Shown: one piece after another, positions 8,260 to 16,543 of the stretch | Layout of the letters: each line of letters starts with the position of its first letter | Position numbering within the stretch: position 1 is the first letter of the stretch | Assembly: GCF_024006985.1 (NCBI RefSeq) | Contig: NZ_JAMXIB010000001.1 | Location: 310,001 to 374,000, forward strand | Reading direction: 5' to 3' | Source: Robiginitalea marina | Lineage (GTDB): Bacteria; Bacteroidota; Bacteroidia; Flavobacteriales; Flavobacteriaceae | Length of the DNA stretch: 64,000 nucleotides | The notes under the pieces: generated by a model | Told to the model about the DNA's origin: nothing | The model's database searches: none | Seen by the model: the letters and a program-made list of their open reading frames with translations, nothing else | Program-made: the position numbers and the translations under genes

Positions 8260-11172
8260 TTGGACCAAAATGACCTAAAAAGCCTGGCCGGCAGCCTCTC
8301 CGGCAGCCTGCACTGGGATTCGCTGCACAAACGCCTCTATGCCACCGATGCCTCCGTATATCGGATGCTCCCCCTGGCCGTAGCCTACCCGGCCGACGAG
8401 GAAGACCTCAGGCAACTCGTTGCATTTGCCTCAAGGCACCGGGTGGGGCTGATCCCCAGGACCGCAGGCACCTCCCTGGCAGGCCAGTGCGTGGGGGAGG
8501 GCATCGTGGTCGATGTTTCCAGGCATTTTACCGCCATAGGTTCGCTGGACACGGAGAAAATGCAGGTTACCGTGCAACCCGGGGTCATCCGTGACGAACT
8601 AAACCAGTACCTCGAGCCCCGTGGCCTTTTTTTTGGCCCGAATACCTCAACCTCCAACCGGTGCATGATCGGGGGGATGGTCGGAAATAATTCAAGCGGC
8701 ACCACTTCCATTAAATACGGGGTAACCCGGGACAAAGTGGTTCGGATGAAGGTGATGCTCTCAGACGGGTCTGTGGTTGACGTCAGGCCCCTGGAGCAAA
8801 CCGCCCTGGGAGAACTTTCCAGGGGAAACACACTTGAATCAACTATTTATAAAGAATTATTCAACTTACTTTCTAACAGGGAAATAGCCCAAGAAGTATT
8901 TAAGGAATTCCCCCGGGAGGAAATCCACCGGAGAAACTCCGGATACGCTGTGGATGCCCTGTTAAAAAGCCGGGTTTTCTCCCATGGCGAAGAGCCCTTT
9001 AACCTCTCGAAGCTCCTTTGCGGCAGTGAAGGGACCCTTGCCCTGACCCTGGAGGTTACCCTGCAGCTCGACCCCCTGCCGCCAACGGAAAGCGCCATGA
9101 TTATAGCGCACTACCAGTCCCTTGAACACAGCCTGGCGGATGTGGTACCCGTCATGCAGCATCCGCTATACACCTGTGAAATGATGGATAAGGTGATCCT
9201 GGACTGCACCCGGAACAATCTTGAACAGCGGGAAAACCGGGTTTTCGTGGAAGGGGATCCGGAGGTCCTGCTCATGCTGGAAGTCAGGGCAGGGTCGGCC
9301 GGTGAACTGGAAAATGAAGTCGCCCGGGTACAAAAAACGCTGCGGGACTCCGGAAAAGCATATGCAACCCCGGTGCTAAAAGGCAGGGATATCACCAAGG
9401 CGGTGGAGCTTCGAAAGGCAGGGTTGGGCCTTCTGGGGAATATGGTAGGCGACCGCAAAGCCGTGGCCTGCATAGAGGATACAGCTGTTGCCCTGCCAGA
9501 CCTGAAAGACTTTATCGGGGAGTTTACGGCCATCATGGGGCGTTTCCGGCAAAAGGCGGTCTATTATGCCCATGCAGGGGCCGGGGAGCTTCACCTGCGC
9601 CCCCTGCTAAACCTCAAGAAGGAATCCGATGTGCGATTGTTCCGGGAAATTACCACCGAGGTGGCACATCTGACTAAGAAGTACAGGGGTTCCTTCAGCG
9701 GGGAACACGGCGACGGCATTGTAAGGGCTGAATTCATCCCCTTTATGATCGGGGAAAAAAACTACCACCTCCTCCGGCAGATCAAAAGCCTTTTTGATCC
9801 CCTGGGGATATTTAACCCCGGAAAGATCGTGGATCCTTACCCGATGGATCAGGCCCTTCGCTATGTTCCTGAGCGGGAAGAACCTGAAATCGAAACCTTC
9901 CTCGATTTTTCGGATAGTGAGGGGATCCTGAGGGCTGCCGAGAAATGTAACGGCAGCGGCGATTGCCGTAAAACACATAAGGTCTCCGGGGCCATGTGCC
10001 CGAGTTATCACGCCACCAGGGAAGAAAAGGACACCACCCGGGGTCGCGCCAATGTGCTTCGCGAACTCCTGACCGAGGGGGCGGAAGGGAACCCTTTTAA
10101 CCGGGAAGAACTGAAGGAAGCCTTTGACCTATGCCTGAGCTGCAAGGCCTGTGCCAGGGAATGCCCAAGCAATGTGGATGTTGCGTCCCTGAAGGCCGAA
10201 TTTAACTTCCAGTATCAGGAAGCAAACGGCTATTCCTGGAGGAACCGCCTGTTTGCCTACAATTCCCGGATCACGGCCCTACAAAGCCGGGTTGCCTGGT
10301 TCTCCAACGCCATGGCCCGGTCCCAATGGGGAAGTGCCGCCCTCAAAAACCTGCTGGGGATTGCCCCGCAGCGCTCCCTGCCCGGGGTGGGGCGGGTCAA
10401 TTTTGCTGCCTTCCTGGAAAAATACAGGCTTCCCGGGGGGCCTCGCCTTAAGCCCGTAGTCCTTTATATCGATGAATTTTCACGCTATTTGGATACGGAA
10501 CAGGCACAGGATGCGATCGAACTCCTTTGCCGCCTGGGCTATGACGTAAGCCTTTTCCAGGCCGAGAGCGGCCGCAGCTTTCTTTCAAAGGGCTTTTTGC
10601 GGCAGGCCAAAGCGCTGGCCGAGAAAAATGCGGTCCCCTTGCTGGCCTGGGCGACACAGGGTATCCCCGTGCTGGGCCTGGAGCCCTCGGCCATCCTGAC
10701 CTTCCGGGATGAATACACCCGACTGGGGCTACCCGCAGATTCGGCTGCGAAAATCGCCGGCAACAGCTTCCTGATAGAGGAATTCCTGGCCGCCGAGATC
10801 AGGGCGGGCCATATCGGGCCGGAACTTTTTACCCGGGAGCCGCGTCAGGTGAAAATCCACGCGCATTGCTACCAGAAAGCCCTCTCGGACCAAAAGTGCA
10901 CCTTTGATATGCTCAACCTGCCCGCAAATTACAAGGTCAGCATTATCCCTTCCGGATGCTGCGGCATGGCCGGTTCCTTTGGGTATGAAAAGGAACATTA
11001 TGCGGTAAGTATGAAAATCGGCAACCTGAAGCTGTTCCCCTCAATTGAAAAAACAGACCCTGCCGTCCTCATCGCCGCCAACGGAACAAGCTGCCGACAC
11101 CAGATCCACGATGGAACCGGCCGCAGGGCACTGCACCCCGTAACCATCCTCAGGCGGGCCTTACTCGACTGA
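8260..11172 (+). CDS. FAD/Fe-S D-2-hydroxyacid (D-lactate-type) dehydrogenase, GlcD-GlcF fusion
   Basis: 970 aa cytoplasmic or membrane-associated respiratory dehydrogenase. Domains: FAD-binding PCMH fold (about 35-260, with RTAGTSLAGQ), FAD-oxidase C-terminal domain (about 280-540, with SGEHGDGIVRAEF), and two Fe-S clusters. The clusters are an atypical CNGSGDC...MCPS near 562 and a classical CLSCKACARECPS near 625. A cysteine-rich C-terminal domain has SGCCGMAGSFG near 898. The family oxidises D-lactate or glycolate. The start is a TTG; a near-match -7 box (TAAATTGT, 8246-8253) sits only 6 nt before it. The 3' end overlaps the convergent gene by 12 nt. Confidence 0.9.
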   Translation: MDQNDLKSLAGSLSGSLHWDSLHKRLYATDASVYRMLPLAVAYPADEEDLRQLVAFASRHRVGLIPRTAGTSLAGQCVGEGIVVDVSRHFTAIGSLDTEKMQVTVQPGVIRDELNQYLEPRGLFFGPNTSTSNRCMIGGMVGNNSSGTTSIKYGVTRDKVVRMKVMLSDGSVVDVRPLEQTALGELSRGNTLESTIYKELFNLLSNREIAQEVFKEFPREEIHRRNSGYAVDALLKSRVFSHGEEPFNLSKLLCGSEGTLALTLEVTLQLDPLPPTESAMIIAHYQSLEHSLADVVPVMQHPLYTCEMMDKVILDCTRNNLEQRENRVFVEGDPEVLLMLEVRAGSAGELENEVARVQKTLRDSGKAYATPVLKGRDITKAVELRKAGLGLLGNMVGDRKAVACIEDTAVALPDLKDFIGEFTAIMGRFRQKAVYYAHAGAGELHLRPLLNLKKESDVRLFREITTEVAHLTKKYRGSFSGEHGDGIVRAEFIPFMIGEKNYHLLRQIKSLFDPLGIFNPGKIVDPYPMDQALRYVPEREEPEIETFLDFSDSEGILRAAEKCNGSGDCRKTHKVSGAMCPSYHATREEKDTTRGRANVLRELLTEGAEGNPFNREELKEAFDLCLSCKACARECPSNVDVASLKAEFNFQYQEANGYSWRNRLFAYNSRITALQSRVAWFSNAMARSQWGSAALKNLLGIAPQRSLPGVGRVNFAAFLEKYRLPGGPRLKPVVLYIDEFSRYLDTEQAQDAIELLCRLGYDVSLFQAESGRSFLSKGFLRQAKALAEKNAVPLLAWATQGIPVLGLEPSAILTFRDEYTRLGLPADSAAKIAGNSFLIEEFLAAEIRAGHIGPELFTREPRQVKIHAHCYQKALSDQKCTFDMLNLPANYKVSIIPSGCCGMAGSFGYEKEHYAVSMKIGNLKLFPSIEKTDPAVLIAANGTSCRHQIHDGTGRRALHPVTILRRALLD

Positions 11173-12027
11173 CGGGCTGCCTTCCGGGTCTTTCAGGCGG
11201 ATTTCCTGCTGCTTGACTATAGCCGCGATAAGGTCCTGCATATCCATTTCCTTCAGGTCCTCGTCGGCGAAGAATGGGGACAGCTTATCCTCGTTATACC
11301 GGTATAGTTTCCAGCGCTTGAAGGCGTATTCCAGGGCCGTCAGGTGTTCCACCCAGTCCCCCGAATTCAGGTAAAGGGTTTTTCCGTTGCGCGATTCCAC
11401 CCATGCCTTTTTGGGTTGGTGGATATGGGCGCAGGCCACATAGTGGTATCCTTTGTCAATAGCCAGGGAACTAACCGTCTTTTCGAACTCCATGGCATAG
11501 CGATCGGCTTTTTCATTTCCCTCTCGAAGGTGTTTGGCCCGGGAGACAGGTTCTTTTCCAAGCCGCTTCAGACCCCGGTTCACCTGTCGGTTGAGCAGCA
11601 GCAACAGGCTATACCCTCGGCTCCCCAGGCGGGCCACCCATTTGGACTGCCGTATGGAAAGGTCGAAAACATCGCCATGGAAAAACCAGGCTTTTTTTCC
11701 GTCAAGTTCCAGAAGGAGTTTGTTGCGAATATGCAGGTTCCCCAGGGAAAGCTGGTTAAAACGGTGTACCCCTTCATCCCTGTTTCCACAGAGATAATAG
11801 ACCTGCGTCCCGCCGGCCGCCATACTCAGGATTTTTTTGAGCACTTTGAAGTGCGACGGGGGAAAATATTTATTCTTCAGCTCCCACGTATCGATAATGT
11901 CCCCATTAAGCACCAGCGTCGCGGGATTAATACTGCTGAGGTAGGCCAGCAACTCCTCCGCATGGCACCGGGGGGAACCGAGGTGGATGTCCGAAATTAC
12001 GGCAATGTCTATTTTTCTCTTTTTCAA
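11161..12027 (-). CDS. lpxH: UDP-2,3-diacylglucosamine diphosphatase-like metallophosphoesterase (LpxH family)
   Basis: 288 aa. Calcineurin-like metal motifs are in order: SDIHLGS (Asp13/His15), NGDIIDTW, GNRDEG (the usual GNHD with Arg), HGDVFD and AHIHQPK. The family makes lipid X from UDP-diacylglucosamine in lipid A synthesis; other LpxH-like phosphatases exist, so the substrate is inferred. An ATG at 12081 is possible in frame, but an exact -7 box (12047-12054) lies between it and a TTG at 12027, so TTG was chosen. Confidence 0.8.
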   Translation of the reverse strand: MKKRKIDIAVISDIHLGSPRCHAEELLAYLSSINPATLVLNGDIIDTWELKNKYFPPSHFKVLKKILSMAAGGTQVYYLCGNRDEGVHRFNQLSLGNLHIRNKLLLELDGKKAWFFHGDVFDLSIRQSKWVARLGSRGYSLLLLLNRQVNRGLKRLGKEPVSRAKHLREGNEKADRYAMEFEKTVSSLAIDKGYHYVACAHIHQPKKAWVESRNGKTLYLNSGDWVEHLTALEYAFKRWKLYRYNEDKLSPFFADEDLKEMDMQDLIAAIVKQQEIRLKDPEGSPSVE

Positions 12028-12046
12028 GGATGTACTTTGGAAGGAA

Positions 12047-12054
12047 CAAAAATA
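12047..12054 (-). promoter_or_regulatory. -7 box TATTTTTG for the LpxH-like gene
   Basis: Exact TAnnTTTG on the minus strand, 19 nt before TTG 12027. It rules against the longer upstream start. Confidence 0.6.
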
Positions 12055-12164
12055 GAATGAGCGGTATGGTTGGGAAAGCACCGTACATCAATATTGCAAT
12101 AGCTTTTGGTTAAGGCTGTTTTAAGCCATCGCCTCCAATGTTAATTCAATATTATCCCCCTTGT

Positions 12165-12195
12165 TTTGCGGGCACGGGGTTAACAACTACCTTTG
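12165..12195 (+). promoter_or_regulatory. promoter of aroC (-33 TTTG, -7 TACCTTTG)
   Basis: TTTG at 12165-12168 and TACCTTTG at 12188-12195 separated by 19 nt, a textbook Bacteroidetes promoter spacing, 38 nt before the ATG. Confidence 0.7.
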
Positions 12196-12233
12196 GGGAG
12201 CTCATGGCTGGCTTAACATAAAACCACAACGAG

Positions 12234-13319
12234 ATGTCGGGAAACACCTTTGGCACTGTTTTTAGACTAACCACTTTTGGGGAATCCCATGGAAAAGGCC
12301 TGGGGGGTATCCTTGAGGGCTGCCCTGCCGGCATTCCGCTTGATCCTGATGCCATCCAGGGAGAATTGGACCGGAGGAAGCCAGGGCAGTCTGCCATTGT
12401 AACCCAACGCAAGGAAGCCGACCAGGTGGAGTTTTTTTCGGGGATCTTCGAAGGGATGACCACGGGAACCCCTATTGGGTTCCTGATCCGGAATACCAAC
12501 CAGAAATCGGGCGATTATTCCCACCTTAAAGATTCATACCGCCCTTCGCACGCCGATTATGTCTACGAGCAGAAATACGGGCTTCGGGATTACCGGGGCG
12601 GGGGCCGAAGTTCAGCCCGGGAGACCGTTTGCCGGGTAGTTGCGGGGGCCATTGCCAGGCAGATGCTCCCGGGGGTTACCTTCAACGCCTATGTCTCTCA
12701 GGTAGGGGGGCTGAAGCTGGAGGCCCCCTACCAATCTTTGGATTTATCCCTGATTGAATCAAATCCGGTGCGCTGTCCTGATCCGGCCATGGCTGAAAAA
12801 ATGGAGGAATTGATCCGGAAGGTCCGCAAGGAGGGCGATACGATCGGGGGCGTGGTAAGCTGTGTCATCCGCAACGTGCCCGTAGGACTCGGGGAACCGG
12901 TTTTTGATAAGCTGCATGCCCGCCTTGGGCAGGCGATGCTTTCCATAAACGCGGTGAAAGGCTTTGAATACGGCAGCGGGTTTCAGGGGGTTGAAATGAA
13001 GGGCAGCCAACACAATGATGCCTACAACCCGGACGGATCCACCAAAACCAACTACAGCGGCGGTATTCAGGGGGGGATCAGCAATGGGATGGACATCTAC
13101 TTCAGGGTGGCTTTCAAGCCTGTAGCCACCTTGCTGCAGGCCTATGAAACCATAAACAGTTCCGGGGAGACGGTTGGCTTGCAGGGAAAGGGGAGGCACG
13201 ATCCCTGCGTGGTACCCCGGGCGGTGCCCATTGTAGAGGCGATGGCCGCCCTGGTCATGGCGGACTTCTACCTCCTCTCCAAGCTTTCCAAATGGTCGGC
13301 CGGGAACGGTTCGTCCTAA
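12234..13319 (+). CDS. aroC: chorismate synthase
   Basis: 361 aa, full length. It catalyses the last shikimate-pathway step, EPSP to chorismate, using reduced FMN. Signatures: [10 protein letters not shown] near the start, the RPSHADY segment, the [14 protein letters not shown]-binding loop and the C-terminal [13 protein letters not shown]. The sodium symporter gene begins 37 nt downstream and has its own possible -7 box. Confidence 0.97.
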   Translation: MSGNTFGTVFRLTTFGESHGKGLGGILEGCPAGIPLDPDAIQGELDRRKPGQSAIVTQRKEADQVEFFSGIFEGMTTGTPIGFLIRNTNQKSGDYSHLKDSYRPSHADYVYEQKYGLRDYRGGGRSSARETVCRVVAGAIARQMLPGVTFNAYVSQVGGLKLEAPYQSLDLSLIESNPVRCPDPAMAEKMEELIRKVRKEGDTIGGVVSCVIRNVPVGLGEPVFDKLHARLGQAMLSINAVKGFEYGSGFQGVEMKGSQHNDAYNPDGSTKTNYSGGIQGGISNGMDIYFRVAFKPVATLLQAYETINSSGETVGLQGKGRHDPCVVPRAVPIVEAMAALVMADFYLLSKLSKWSAGNGSS

Positions 13320-13325
13320 AAATAG

Positions 13326-13333
13326 TATCTTCA
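13326..13333 (+). promoter_or_regulatory. variant -7 box TATCTTCA before the symporter gene
   Basis: Same octamer as at 39964 and nearly that at 32194, 23 nt before the ATG at 13357. Possibly a weaker form of TAnnTTTG. Confidence 0.35.
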
Positions 13334-13356
13334 GCTTCAAAACCTAATTCATATCC

Positions 13357-14694
13357 ATGAGGAAATTAGAACTGCACTGGCAAATCCTGATCGGGATGGT
13401 GCTTGGGATTCTTTTCGGGTTCGCCATGACTTTTCCCGACTGGGGCGCCGGATTTGTACAGGACTGGATCAACCCTTTCGGCACCATTTTCGTCAAACTC
13501 CTCAAGCTCATTGCTATTCCGCTGATCCTCGCCTCCCTGGTCAAAGGGATTTCGGACCTAAAGGACATCAGCAAATTCAGGAGTATTGGGGTACGGACGA
13601 TCCTCATTTATATCTTTACCACCGTTGTGGCGATAACCATTGGACTGCTACTGGTAAACCTCCTTAAACCCGGGCAGGGGATCTCCCAGGAAACCATCAC
13701 ACAGCTCACCGAAACCTATGCCTCAGATGCCGGGGTAACCTCAAAGCTGGAGGAAGCCGGGCGCCAGAAAGGCAGCGGGCCCCTCCAGTTTTTGGAAGAT
13801 ATGGTCCCGGACAACGCTTTTCGTGCTGTAAGCGACAACAGCCTTATGTTGCAGGTGATTTTTTTCACGATTTTCCTCGGGATCTCCCTTCTCCTAATCG
13901 GTGAAAAGGCCGCCAGGCCGCTGAAGGAATTTTTCGATTCCCTCAACGAGGTAGTCCTGAAAATGGTGGACCTGATCATGCTTACTGCCCCAGTAGCGGT
14001 TTTTGCGCTGCTGGCCAACGTGGTGGTATCCTCAGGTGACCCGGACCTTTTGCTGGCCCTCTTGAAATATGGAGGCGTGGTGGTGCTCGGGCTCTTGCTG
14101 ATGATCGTGTTTTACAGTGTGGTGGTTTCCACCTTTACCAAGTACAATCCCCTGACCTTCCTGAGCAAGATCAGCCCGGCCCAGCTCCTGGCCTTCTCGA
14201 CCAGTTCCAGTGCCGCCACCCTCCCGGTGACTATGGAACGGGTGGAGGAACATATAGGGGTAGACAAGGAAGTTTCGAGTTTTGTACTTCCCGTAGGGGC
14301 CACCATCAACATGGACGGGACCAGCCTTTACCAGGGGGTGGCCGCAGTTTTTATCTCCCAGGCCCTCGGGTTTGAACTCACCTTTGCAGACCAGTTGACC
14401 ATTGTACTGACTGCCCTGCTGGCATCCATTGGTTCGGCAGCCGTTCCCGGGGCCGGGATGGTTATGCTGGTCATTGTGCTGGAATCTATCGGTTTCCCGG
14501 CAGACAAGCTCGCCATTGGGCTTGCCCTTATCTTTGCTGTGGACCGACCCCTGGACATGTGCCGGACGGTTGTCAATGTGACCGGTGACGCCACGGTGGC
14601 CATGATGGTGGCAAAATCGGTGGGCAAACTCGGAAAACCCAAAATCAGGAACTGGGACGACCACCTCGACGAAGTCACCCATAAGAAGCCCTGA
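13357..14694 (+). CDS. dicarboxylate/amino acid:cation symporter (DAACS family)
   Basis: 445 aa inner-membrane protein with about eight helices plus re-entrant hairpins. Hallmarks are the serine-rich hairpin TSSSAATLPVTME and the NMDGT motif in GATINMDGTS. Substrate is glutamate/aspartate or C4-dicarboxylates with Na+ or H+; sequence alone does not decide. The extracellular loop around residues 110-150 is longer than in short bacterial members. Confidence 0.92.
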   Translation: MRKLELHWQILIGMVLGILFGFAMTFPDWGAGFVQDWINPFGTIFVKLLKLIAIPLILASLVKGISDLKDISKFRSIGVRTILIYIFTTVVAITIGLLLVNLLKPGQGISQETITQLTETYASDAGVTSKLEEAGRQKGSGPLQFLEDMVPDNAFRAVSDNSLMLQVIFFTIFLGISLLLIGEKAARPLKEFFDSLNEVVLKMVDLIMLTAPVAVFALLANVVVSSGDPDLLLALLKYGGVVVLGLLLMIVFYSVVVSTFTKYNPLTFLSKISPAQLLAFSTSSSAATLPVTMERVEEHIGVDKEVSSFVLPVGATINMDGTSLYQGVAAVFISQALGFELTFADQLTIVLTALLASIGSAAVPGAGMVMLVIVLESIGFPADKLAIGLALIFAVDRPLDMCRTVVNVTGDATVAMMVAKSVGKLGKPKIRNWDDHLDEVTHKKP

Positions 14695-14818
14695 TCCCCC
14701 GACTTTTTGGAGGAGCGGACCCTGGTCGGCAGCCATGGTGGGAAACGGTCGTACGGGAGCCCGGGGCAGCCCCCCGACAGGGTGGAACTCCCCGGACAGG
14801 AGCGAAACAAACTTTTGA

Positions 14819-14826
14819 TATCTTTG
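14819..14826 (+). promoter_or_regulatory. -7 box TATCTTTG for the QEGLA gene
   Basis: Exact TAnnTTTG ending 20 nt before ATG 14847 (a second in-frame ATG is at 14853). Confidence 0.6.
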
Positions 14827-14846
14827 CCGCCATTCGAATTCGAGGA

Positions 14847-16025
14847 ATGTCCATGACACCACAAGAGGTCCTGCCCGAGCTTAAGGAAAAGTACCGCCCG
14901 GTATTTGAAATCGACACCCATTTAAACCGCCTGGTCAAACGAATCGAACTGCTTAGTTATATCAATCCGATCAATACGGAAAAGGAAAAACATCGTTTTT
15001 TCACGGCAAAGTATAACCTGGAACCCGAATTCAAATACCCCAGGTTGAAGTTTGACCCTTATAAACTCCACCGGCTCTTTTTTTCGTATCGCCTTGACCG
15101 GATCGAAGATGAGACCCTCCGGGAACTCTACAAGGAAGTAATCTACTTCTATGCCAATATGGTCCAGTGTATAGAGACCATCGGCAGCCCCAGGCGGTTT
15201 TACTTCAACTCCCTTCGCGTATACGGCACCCCTAGGGAACGGGACGTGGAAAACGCCCGCTTTATTTTGCACTTTGAAGACGAGCCTTCCGATGGCTCCA
15301 TGGAAAAGCATCACAGCCCTGAAGCGGCCCGGGCCTATTTTGAAGCCTTTGCCAAAGCCTATGACTTTCCGCTGCAAATTCGCTTTTCGACGCATATTTC
15401 TGCCAGGGCCATGGTTAGCAATAGCAGCCAAAGCCTGCTGATTAAGCGTAACGCCCAATTCAGCGAGAACCAGTTGCTCACCCTGGCGCACCATGAAATA
15501 GGGGTCCACCTGGTAACCACCTACAACGGACTGGCCCAGCCCCTGAAGATCTTTTCCAACGGCCTGCCCAAAAATGTCGAAACCCAGGAAGGCCTGGCGG
15601 TCTTCAGTGAATACATGGGGGGTGCCCTAACTTTAAAAAGACTTAAAGAATTAGCATACAGGGTTTTGGCTTCTGACAGTTTAAGTAAAGGATACAGTTT
15701 TTCTGACACCTTTGACCTTATCCATAATCAGTACCGGCTGAACCGGGAGGAGGCCTTTACGATTACCCTGCGGGCCCACCGGGGTGGCGGCTTTACAAAA
15801 GACGGGCTCTATCTCAGCGGCCTGCGTAAAATATACCAGCGGCATCTGAAACAACAGGCCATGGAACCCATGCTTTCGGGGAAGGTCTCCCTGGACTATG
15901 AAAGGCACATCGCGTACCTCACTGAGCTTGGGTTGGCCGGAGAAGGCCCCTACAGGTCCCTGAGTTTTGCCCGGAATCGCAATATGAACCCTACCCTGGA
16001 CTTTATCCTCAACAACCTGAAATAG
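14847..16025 (+). CDS. DUF1704 / QEGLA-motif putative zinc peptidase (MATCAP-like)
   Basis: 392 aa. It matches the family annotated as flavohaemoglobin expression-modulating QEGLA-motif protein. It has HEIGVH (His216, Glu217, His221), an HExxxH zinc-site pattern, and QEGLA (Glu248), the expected third ligand. Human MATCAP, a tubulin tyrosine carboxypeptidase, belongs to the same superfamily, so a carboxypeptidase-like activity is inferred. The bacterial substrate is unknown. No signal peptide, so cytoplasmic. Ends 4 nt from the convergent DCC gene. Confidence 0.85.
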   Translation: MSMTPQEVLPELKEKYRPVFEIDTHLNRLVKRIELLSYINPINTEKEKHRFFTAKYNLEPEFKYPRLKFDPYKLHRLFFSYRLDRIEDETLRELYKEVIYFYANMVQCIETIGSPRRFYFNSLRVYGTPRERDVENARFILHFEDEPSDGSMEKHHSPEAARAYFEAFAKAYDFPLQIRFSTHISARAMVSNSSQSLLIKRNAQFSENQLLTLAHHEIGVHLVTTYNGLAQPLKIFSNGLPKNVETQEGLAVFSEYMGGALTLKRLKELAYRVLASDSLSKGYSFSDTFDLIHNQYRLNREEAFTITLRAHRGGGFTKDGLYLSGLRKIYQRHLKQQAMEPMLSGKVSLDYERHIAYLTELGLAGEGPYRSLSFARNRNMNPTLDFILNNLK

Positions 16026-16029
16026 GGCG

Positions 16030-16443
16030 TTAATCGAGGAACCTGGCGCGCAATTCAGGGGAAGGCACCATGCATTGCTCCTGTTTCCCAAACCAACGAT
16101 ACCGGTTGCGCGCCACCAGGTCATAGGCAGCGTCCCGCAACGACCGCGGCAGCCACCCGAAAAGTACGGGTAGCCACCCGTATCCTTTGAGATTCCGGGC
16201 CAGCTCAAGGGCCGCATCCGATTTGATGTACAAGGCAACCCCCGGATCGATCAGGATAATGGAATCGGTGGATGCCGTATCAATCCCCCTTTCGGCGAGA
16301 AGTTTCCGGCCTGTTTCCCCCTGCAGGGAGGCAAAGCGGAAAAGGTCGTTCCGATCATGCCTGATCACGAACTGGACAGAGCGGTTGCAAAGGTTACAGA
16401 CCCCGTCGAATAGCACGATTTGTTTTCCCTCAGGTAATTCCAT
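16030..16443 (-). CDS. DCC-family thiol-disulfide oxidoreductase (DUF393)
   Basis: 137 aa. N-terminal DGVCNLC (Cys16/Cys19) is the defining redox motif; GWLPRSLRDAAYD and RYRWFG are the family C-terminal segments. The role is unknown, probably redox or membrane-linked. The -7 box TATCTTTG ends only 4 nt before the ATG, so the mRNA is probably leaderless. Confidence 0.9.
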   Translation of the reverse strand: MELPEGKQIVLFDGVCNLCNRSVQFVIRHDRNDLFRFASLQGETGRKLLAERGIDTASTDSIILIDPGVALYIKSDAALELARNLKGYGWLPVLFGWLPRSLRDAAYDLVARNRYRWFGKQEQCMVPSPELRARFLD

Positions 16444-16447
16444 GGTA

Positions 16448-16455
16448 CAAAGATA
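16448..16455 (-). promoter_or_regulatory. -7 box TATCTTTG of the DCC gene, abutting the start codon
   Basis: Exact TAnnTTTG on the minus strand with a 4-nt gap to ATG 16443. With transcription expected about 4-6 nt after the box, the transcript begins at or next to the start codon. Confidence 0.55.
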
Positions 16456-16543
16456 GTGCCTGGGGAACTATTTACGGATGCCAGGGGATTGCAGGGAAGA
16501 AGTATAATTTAAAAGGGTGGGGGGAGGGGGCGCCCCTTATTCT

